Shown piece by piece: positions 58,466 through 64,000 of a stretch of DNA of 64,000 nucleotides. The DNA lies in NCBI GenBank assembly GCA_934699585.1, contig CAKUWY010000006.1:62001-126000 (forward strand), read 5' to 3'. The position numbers and the translations under genes are program-made. Every line of letters begins with the position of its first letter. The stretch's first letter is position 1. The notes under the pieces were generated by a model. The model did no database searches. It saw only the letters and a list, made by a program, of their open reading frames with translations, and was not told where the DNA came from. This DNA is from an uncultured Fibrobacter sp. GTDB lineage: Bacteria; Fibrobacterota; Fibrobacteria; Fibrobacterales; Fibrobacteraceae.

Positions 58466-59800
58466 ATGACTGGAAAACAAGTCAAGGACCGTTCCCTTAT
58501 CAGTCTTTCTTGGCCCCTTATCCTGACCTTTGCCGTCGGGATTTTCCAGCCCATGATGGACAGCTGGTTCCTTTCCCGCACATCGGAAACGGCAGCCGCC
58601 GGCGTAGGCGCGTTAATGCCCATCATCGCCACCATCTTTACCGCACTGCACGCATTTTCCCAGGCGGGCGCAAGCATTACCTCCCAGTACATCGGTGCAA
58701 AGCAGAGTAGCCACGCCAGGACTACACAGACCCTGGTACTTGTGGGCAGCTTTTTGCTCGGCATTTCCATTACTCTCCTGGTGTTTCCCCTTTCGGGCAC
58801 CATCGTCTCCCTGATGGGCCTTACCGACGACACGGCCCTATATGCGAACCAATTCCTTTCCGTAGTGGCCTTCGGCTTTGCCTTCCGGGCCCTGCAAGCC
58901 ACCCTCATTGCCTTAATCGCCACCCACGGCCTTACCATCTGGAACCTGATCAGCAACGTACTTACCATTGTGAGTAACGCCGTGCTGAACTACATCTTCT
59001 TGGAAGGACTTTTTGGCCTCCCCAAAATGGGCGTTTACGGCGTGGCCCTGGCCACAGGCATTTCTTGGGGACTGGCTTCGTTCATGCTCTGGCTAGTGTT
59101 GCGTTTCAAGATTCGCCATAAAACAAACAGGCGGGACCTTGTTCGTTCCAGGATTATCTTGCCCGACTGGATTCGCATCGGGCTTCCCGCAGCCGCAGAA
59201 CCCATCAGTTTCCAGCTGTTCCAAGTGTTCATCACCGCCATGGTGGTCTATGTTGGTACCACCGCCATAACGGCCCGCGTCTTTGCGGGGAACTTCTCTG
59301 CAGTGTCTTGTATTTTGGGAATCGGTTTGGGCAGTGGAAACCAGATTCTCGTAGCCCACCTGGTGGGCGCTCACGAATACGACCGCGCCTCTGAAAAAAT
59401 AAAACGCACATTTATCATCGGAAGCATTAGCGGGCTTATTTTCTCCATTGCGGTGGCCCTCTGTGGCGAGCATCTTATCGGCATTTTCTCCAAGGATCCC
59501 GAAGTGATTCGTCTGGGCTGCATATGCCTCTGGTGCGATGTAGCGCTGCAGCCGTTTAAAGCCGTCAACTTCATTATCACCTCATCTCTCCGCGCCATCG
59601 GAGATTCCAAGTTTCCCGCTATCGTCGGAAGCGCCATGATGTGGACCCTGGGCGTGGGCACCGCACTGTTCCTCGCCTTCGGGCTGAAACTTGGGCTGGC
59701 GGGGCTCTGGCTCGGCATGGCCAGCGACGAATTTTACCGCTCCATCGCCAACTTCTGGCGCTGGAAAAGCGGCCGCTGGAAAACCAAGGCCGTGGTATAA
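58466..59800 (+). CDS. MATE-family efflux transporter
   Basis: 444 aa with twelve predicted helices in two halves. SLSWPLILTFAVGIFQPMMDSWFL, TSETAAAGVGALMPI, and the mirrored second half IGLPAAAEPISFQLFQVFIT, ILGIGLGSGNQILVAHLVGA match MATE transporters (DinF/NorM-like). Exports cationic or lipid-linked compounds using Na+ or H+; substrate unknown. No ribosome site before the ATG. Confidence 0.92.
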   Translation: MTGKQVKDRSLISLSWPLILTFAVGIFQPMMDSWFLSRTSETAAAGVGALMPIIATIFTALHAFSQAGASITSQYIGAKQSSHARTTQTLVLVGSFLLGISITLLVFPLSGTIVSLMGLTDDTALYANQFLSVVAFGFAFRALQATLIALIATHGLTIWNLISNVLTIVSNAVLNYIFLEGLFGLPKMGVYGVALATGISWGLASFMLWLVLRFKIRHKTNRRDLVRSRIILPDWIRIGLPAAAEPISFQLFQVFITAMVVYVGTTAITARVFAGNFSAVSCILGIGLGSGNQILVAHLVGAHEYDRASEKIKRTFIIGSISGLIFSIAVALCGEHLIGIFSKDPEVIRLGCICLWCDVALQPFKAVNFIITSSLRAIGDSKFPAIVGSAMMWTLGVGTALFLAFGLKLGLAGLWLGMASDEFYRSIANFWRWKSGRWKTKAVV

Positions 59801-59863
59801 TACCAAATACCTTATTTTTGGCTTATATTCCCAAAATTGCCGTTTTTCTGCCAAATTTTATAA

Positions 59864-59870
59864 TAAATTG
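59864..59870 (+). promoter_or_regulatory. putative -10/-7 box of rel
   Basis: TAAATTG, six bases before the ATG at 59877, no ribosome site. Confidence 0.35.
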
Positions 59871-59876
59871 TAGATA

Positions 59877-62021
59877 ATGGCAGTGCAAGAGTTGACATCC
59901 AACCAGAAGCACATTGTAGATGTGCTTATCAAGAAGAATCCCGCCCTGAACCGCGAGATCCTGGAGAATGCCATTGTCTTTATTGCAGAGGCCCACAGCG
60001 GCCAGTACCGCAAGAGCGGCATGCCCTATACCGAGCACCCCTACGAGGTTGCCAAGATCCTTTCGGACCTGAAACAGGACCAGGCCACGGTGCTTGCTGG
60101 GCTACTCCACGACGTAGTAGAGGACACGCCCCACACCCTAAGCGAAATTTCTGAAAAATTCGGCGACGATACCGCCTTCATGGTGGACGCCGTCACCAAG
60201 ATTACCGCTGCCCAGCAAGAGAGCAAGACCGCCCGCAAGGCGGAAACCTACCGCAAGCTCATTACCGCCATGGCGAAAGACCCCCGGGTCATCATGATCA
60301 AGATTGCAGACCGCATCCACAACATGCGGACCATGCAGTACATGAAGCCCGAAAAGCGGAAAATCATCGCCCAGGAGACCCTGGACATTTACGTGCCCCT
60401 CACCCACCGGTTCGGCCTGTACAAGCTCAAGACGGAGCTTGAGGACCTGAGCTTCAAGTACGTGAACCCGGTAGAGTACCAGAAGCTGGTGGACGCCCTT
60501 ATCGAGAACAAGGAAGCCCGGGAAAAATACATCCAATCCGTCATCGGGCCCTTGCAGATCAAGCTTGCCCTAGAAGATTTCGACTGCACCATCCAGGGCC
60601 GCACCAAGAACATTTATAGCATCTACAACAAGATGATTGCACGGGGTTGCGAATTCGAAGACATCTTCGACATTTTCGCCATCCGTATTATCGTGGATAC
60701 CATTCCCGAATGCTACCTGGCCCTGGGCTATGTCCACAACCTGTGGCCGCCCCTCCAGAGCCGCTTCAAGGACTACATCGCCACCCCGAAGCCGAACCTT
60801 TACCAGAGTATCCATACCACGGTCATCGGACCCGAAAACAAGATGGTGGAGGTCCAGATCCGCACCAAGGACATGGACCTGACGGCAGAGAAGGGCTTTG
60901 CCGCCCACTGGGCCTACAAGCTGGAAACCCAGCACGAAGGCGAAGAACTGGCCTGGCTAGACCACATGGTCAAGCTCCAGTCCGAAATTTCGGACAGCCG
61001 CGAATACCTGGACTTTTTGAAGGTGGACCTGAAACCCGAGGGAATCGTGGTGTTCACCCCCAAGGGAAATTCCATCGAACTGCCCGACGGGGCTATCGTG
61101 CTGGACTTTGCCTTTGCTGTACATACGGAGCTCGGCCTCCACTGCATAGGGGCCCGCATCAACGACGAGGTGGTGAGCCTGGACAAGCCCGTGCCACACG
61201 GGGCCACCATCCAGGTGCTGAAAAGCCCCACCCAGGAGCCCAGCCCGGAATGGCTGGAGATGGTGACCACCACCAAGGCCAAGCAGGAACTGCGCAAGTG
61301 GATGAAGACCAGCATGCTGCAGCAGGCACGGGACCTGGGCCGTGAAATCTGGACCCGTGAACTACGGGTCTCCAAGATGGAAAAGGACCAGTATCCTTCG
61401 GATGAAAGTACCGCAAAGCATTTCGGCACACCGAACATCGAGACCTTCTACGAACGGCTGGGCCAGGGAGAACTCCCCCTGCAGGACATCCACCGTTTCT
61501 TGAACGGCGGCGAGAACATTTCCAAGGAAGCTTCGGCCCTCCGGTTCTTCCCCACCTTCAACAAGGACAAGAAGAGCCCCGTCCAAGACGACATGCCCCT
61601 GGAAATCGGCCAGGAGACCAACCTGGTGGTGCATTTCGCCAGCTGCTGCGGGCCCGTGCCCGGCGACAAGATCGTGGGAATCATGCGGCCACAGGTGGGT
61701 ATCGAGGTGCACTCCCTCAAGTGCCCCTGTCTCAAGGAATTCCCCGTAGAGCAGCAAATTCCGGTACAGTGGAGCCCGGACCTTTCGGAGCCCTTCACCA
61801 CCCACCTGATCGTGGAGACGGACAACCGCAAGAACATTACTTTTGACGTGCTGAAGGTCATCAAAGACGAAAACCTGTTCCTGGACCAGATGAGCGTCGT
61901 GAGCAAGCAATCCTCCGGCAGGATCCGTATGGAATTCAAGGCCTTCCGCAAGGAGCAGGTGGATTCCGTCACCTACAAGATCCAGCAGATTAGCGGCGTG
62001 CGGGAGGTTAAAAAATCATGA
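59877..62021 (+). CDS. rel: RelA/SpoT-type (p)ppGpp synthetase/hydrolase
   Basis: 714 aa. HD hydrolase with intact His78-Asp79 in LHDVVEDT; synthetase region FDIFAIRIIVD, RFKDYIATPKPNLYQSIHTT (Leu where most enzymes have Gly in PNGYQS) and VEVQIRTKDMD; TGS domain GIVVFTPKGNSIELPDGA; then a conserved-cysteine segment (HFASCCGPVPGD) and a C-terminal ACT domain. Likely a bifunctional stringent-response enzyme. The ATG follows TAAATTG by six bases. Confidence 0.94.
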   Translation: MAVQELTSNQKHIVDVLIKKNPALNREILENAIVFIAEAHSGQYRKSGMPYTEHPYEVAKILSDLKQDQATVLAGLLHDVVEDTPHTLSEISEKFGDDTAFMVDAVTKITAAQQESKTARKAETYRKLITAMAKDPRVIMIKIADRIHNMRTMQYMKPEKRKIIAQETLDIYVPLTHRFGLYKLKTELEDLSFKYVNPVEYQKLVDALIENKEAREKYIQSVIGPLQIKLALEDFDCTIQGRTKNIYSIYNKMIARGCEFEDIFDIFAIRIIVDTIPECYLALGYVHNLWPPLQSRFKDYIATPKPNLYQSIHTTVIGPENKMVEVQIRTKDMDLTAEKGFAAHWAYKLETQHEGEELAWLDHMVKLQSEISDSREYLDFLKVDLKPEGIVVFTPKGNSIELPDGAIVLDFAFAVHTELGLHCIGARINDEVVSLDKPVPHGATIQVLKSPTQEPSPEWLEMVTTTKAKQELRKWMKTSMLQQARDLGREIWTRELRVSKMEKDQYPSDESTAKHFGTPNIETFYERLGQGELPLQDIHRFLNGGENISKEASALRFFPTFNKDKKSPVQDDMPLEIGQETNLVVHFASCCGPVPGDKIVGIMRPQVGIEVHSLKCPCLKEFPVEQQIPVQWSPDLSEPFTTHLIVETDNRKNITFDVLKVIKDENLFLDQMSVVSKQSSGRIRMEFKAFRKEQVDSVTYKIQQISGVREVKKS

Positions 62022-62590
62022 TGACTCCCCTGCACCATAGCGACTACACCCTGAAGAACAGGGCCTTCAACTGCCGCATGCGGAACCGCTACTACGAAGA
62101 GGTCTATTACGCCTTCAGGGCGCTGTTGCCCAACGACTATAACGGCACCGCCGGTGGCAAGTTCGACGAAGAATGGTTCGCCCACCTGCAGCAAGAAATC
62201 AAGCACTACGAGCGCCTGATTACCACCTGTCTGGAATACGCCCAGGCCGCCATCTTTTACGGCAAGGCCGAAGAGGCCACGCTGTATTCCAAGGACAAGC
62301 GCTGGGGCATTCTGCAAGAAGAAATCTTCCTGGTGCACTTTTTGCGGGAACTGCTTTCTACCACCCACTACATCATCGCCCGAATCGACACCGACAAGAT
62401 GCTTCACGACTGGGGCATGAAGGCTCAGCCGGTGGACAAGGGATTCGTCAGTTCTATCCAGGAAAAGCTTTCGGCCATGTCCCTTGCCACCATCAAGGAA
62501 TTCCGGGAGCTGGTAAAGCATATCGTTGAACGGTTCCAGATAGGCAACACCCTTTTTGGAACGATACAGGAATTACAGAATTTCTACTAA
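62018..62590 (+). CDS. helical cytoplasmic protein of unknown function
   Basis: 190 aa, start overlapping the rel stop by ATGA, so translated with it. Rich in aromatic residues in the first 70 (NRYYEEVYYAFRALLPNDYN), then long helices (IQEKLSAMSLATIKEFRELVKHIVERF). No signal, no catalytic motif. Possibly connected with the stringent response by position only. Confidence 0.7.
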   Translation: MMTPLHHSDYTLKNRAFNCRMRNRYYEEVYYAFRALLPNDYNGTAGGKFDEEWFAHLQQEIKHYERLITTCLEYAQAAIFYGKAEEATLYSKDKRWGILQEEIFLVHFLRELLSTTHYIIARIDTDKMLHDWGMKAQPVDKGFVSSIQEKLSAMSLATIKEFRELVKHIVERFQIGNTLFGTIQELQNFY

Positions 62591-62736
62591 GAGGTATGAG
62601 GTATGAGGCATGAGGTCGCTCGTAAACTCGCTTTGAGGTTTTCGGTCCAAGAGATTTGTCTGAAGTCTCCTATTTCAAAAACGCTCTGCTCCTACCTTGA
62701 ACCCCACACCCCACACCTCGAACCCCGAACCTAAAA
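62591..62736. repeat. self-complementary simple-repeat spacer before nuoA
   Basis: Left arm repeats GAGGTATGAGGTATGAGGC; right arm CCCCACACCCCACACCTCG (about 62702-62720) is roughly its complement. Same style as spacers at 9452 and 52795. No clear promoter for nuo was found, apart from AT-poor sequence just before the ATG. Confidence 0.55.
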
Positions 62737-63117
62737 ATGTCCGAATACATCATATTATCCATATTCCTCTTCTTGGGAGCCTTCATTGCCGCGGCGGCTA
62801 CCGTCACCGGGCTTTTGCTGGGCTACCGTACCAAGAACACCAAGAACAAGATGGCCCCCTACGAATGCGGCATGCAGACCATCGGAAACGCCCGTATCCA
62901 GTTCAAGGTGGGTTACTACCTGTTTGCGCTTTTGTTCCTGGTATTTGACATCGAAGCCTTGTTCCTGTATCCCGTGCTCATGAACTTCAAGGAAATCATG
63001 GCCGGGAACACGCCCCTCGCCCCTGCGGTTGTTATCATTGACCTTGTGATATTTATGGCCATTCTCGTTTCCGGCCTCGCCTACGCCTGGAAAAAAGGAA
63101 TCCTGAAATGGGAATAA
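62737..63117 (+). CDS. nuoA: NADH-quinone oxidoreductase subunit A
   Basis: 126 aa with three transmembrane helices; PYECGMQTIGNARIQFKVGYYLFALLF is the signature loop (with the conserved Glu-Cys-Gly) and FDIEALFLYP the second. First gene of a complex I operon. The stop overlaps nuoB by 10 bases. Confidence 0.95.
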   Translation: MSEYIILSIFLFLGAFIAAAATVTGLLLGYRTKNTKNKMAPYECGMQTIGNARIQFKVGYYLFALLFLVFDIEALFLYPVLMNFKEIMAGNTPLAPAVVIIDLVIFMAILVSGLAYAWKKGILKWE

Positions 63118-64000
63118 TCAATTTAGCTCCAAAGATTCTGGACCCTATCCCCCTCGGCAAGTATGCCGTAAACGCCATCGACTACGTGGTGAACTGGGCC
63201 CGTGCAAATTCCATTTGGCCCTTGACCTACGGCACCAGTTGCTGCGCCATCGAGATGATGAGCAGTTCCATGGCCCGCTACGACATCGCCCGCTTTGGAA
63301 GTGAAGTGTTCCGCAGCTCTCCGAGACAGGCGGACCTGTTCATTTTGGCGGGAACCATCACCCGCCGCATGGCGCCTGCCATCCAGATGTTGTGGGAGCA
63401 GATTCCTGGCCCCAAGTACGCCATCGCCATGGGCGCCTGCACCATCAGCGGCGGGCCCTTCATCTACGACAACTACTCCGTAGTCCGTGGCGCCCAAAAC
63501 CTGATTCCCGTAGACGTGTTCGTCCCCGGATGTCCGCCCAGACCCGAAGCCCTTTTCCACGGGCTTTTGACCCTTCGTGAAAAAATCCTGAAGGAGACCT
63601 GCCGTAACCCCTGGCACGAGGGTTCCCCCAAGGACGTGTCCACCATGGACCGCTACCGCGAAGCCGCCAAGACCTGGGCCGCCCTGGAAGAGATGAAAGA
63701 CGAAGAGATGGCAGAAGCCAGGGCCAAGTTCAAGGAAGAAAATCCCGACTACAAGTCCAGTTTCAAGCCCATCCGCATCAAGAAAGAGGACTTTCCCGAA
63801 GTGGAGCGGGTCCCCTTCAAGCGCATGGGGCTTACCCAGTCCGACATCTACGCCAAACTGAAGGAAAAGTTCCCGGCGGTAACGGTGCACACCCACAGCG
63901 AAGACCCTGTGGAAGACGTGGTGGCCGCCATGCCGGCGGACCGCCCGCTAGAAGTGATGGTCACTCCCGAAGACTACCTGCCCATGGTGGAATTCATCAA
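63108..64000 (+). CDS. nuoB: NuoB-NuoC fusion (complex I), incomplete at window end
   Basis: 297 codons are visible and the frame is still open at base 64000. Residues 1-170 are NuoB with the N2 cluster cysteines: Cys45-Cys46 (TSCCAIEMM), Cys111 (GACTIS) and Cys142 (PGCPPRPE). A charged linker of about 70 residues follows, then from about 242 SDIYAKLKEKFP...DRPLEVMVTPEDYLPMVEFI matches the N-terminus of NuoC (30-kDa subunit). Separate NuoB is about 160-200 aa. It may continue into NuoD as well. Quinone-site half of the peripheral arm. Confidence 0.9.
   Translation, partial: MGIINLAPKILDPIPLGKYAVNAIDYVVNWARANSIWPLTYGTSCCAIEMMSSSMARYDIARFGSEVFRSSPRQADLFILAGTITRRMAPAIQMLWEQIPGPKYAIAMGACTISGGPFIYDNYSVVRGAQNLIPVDVFVPGCPPRPEALFHGLLTLREKILKETCRNPWHEGSPKDVSTMDRYREAAKTWAALEEMKDEEMAEARAKFKEENPDYKSSFKPIRIKKEDFPEVERVPFKRMGLTQSDIYAKLKEKFPAVTVHTHSEDPVEDVVAAMPADRPLEVMVTPEDYLPMVEFI

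Overview
The window looks like a chromosomal piece of a Fibrobacter species (Fibrobacterota, close to F. succinogenes). The best marker is a small exported protein at 42117-42695 with the 'Fibrobacter succinogenes major paralogous domain' layout. Supporting signs are lipoproteins with serine-rich linkers, a futalosine-type menaquinone gene, a fused BcrAD/BadFG-type dehydratase giant suited to plasmalogen chemistry, and promoters reading TATATTT or TAnnTTT, close to the -7 box of the related Bacteroidota. No phage, IS transposase, rRNA or CRISPR array was seen. One tRNA (Lys, UUU) is present.

Layout. 1-9973: end of a YihY/BrkB membrane protein, a divergent UvrA-family ATPase, a THUMP-like methyltransferase, a LamG-type lipoprotein, thiH, two inverted paralogous pilin-like genes, thiE and a small acidic protein. 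10030-12400: a hairpin-rich non-coding stretch, tRNA-Lys, a PorV/PorQ-like outer membrane protein, a putative glycosyltransferase and a four-copy 47-bp tandem repeat. 12415-18329: a minus-strand block of LolA-like carrier, MMPL exporter, ketoreductase and ketosynthase, divergent from an acyltransferase that overlaps ruvA; this resembles the export and tailoring end of aryl-polyene-like gene clusters. 19073-21800: mqnE, then decayed toxin-type genes (truncated zeta-like kinase, RhuM fragment) among dispersed repeats. 21814-37666: a long lipid region with a 1477-aa fused dehydratase/activase (plasmalogen-synthase candidate), an Omp85-like barrel, a thioesterase, ACP, a single-chain ketosynthase/chain-length-factor fusion, ketoreductase, dehydratase, acyltransferase, patatin-like hydrolase, flavoprotein, and an Mla-type lipid transporter (mlaE-mlaF-mlaD plus a lipoprotein). 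37694-44951: alr, pheT with a 19-codon upstream ORF, two small exported proteins, leuC-leuD. 45000-52160: an accessory island with three toxin-antitoxin pairs, small lipoproteins, three fragments of the same L,D-transpeptidase gene and a repeated palindromic boundary motif. 52169-64000: sodB, a NamZ-family muramidase, ssb, asd, rfbD, a thioesterase, a MATE transporter, a RelA/SpoT enzyme, nuoA and a nuoB-nuoC fusion running off the end.

How it fits together. Between 12 and 38 kb, genes for making, modifying, exporting and recycling lipids are concentrated around two separate type II fatty-acid/polyene-like gene sets. The standout points are the KS-CLF fusion, the giant dehydratase beside phospholipid enzymes, a promoter arrangement implying that many mRNAs are leaderless, and a family of GTCAT...ATGAC palindromic elements, three of which sit in frame inside coding sequences.

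All calls come from reading the sequence. No database search was run.
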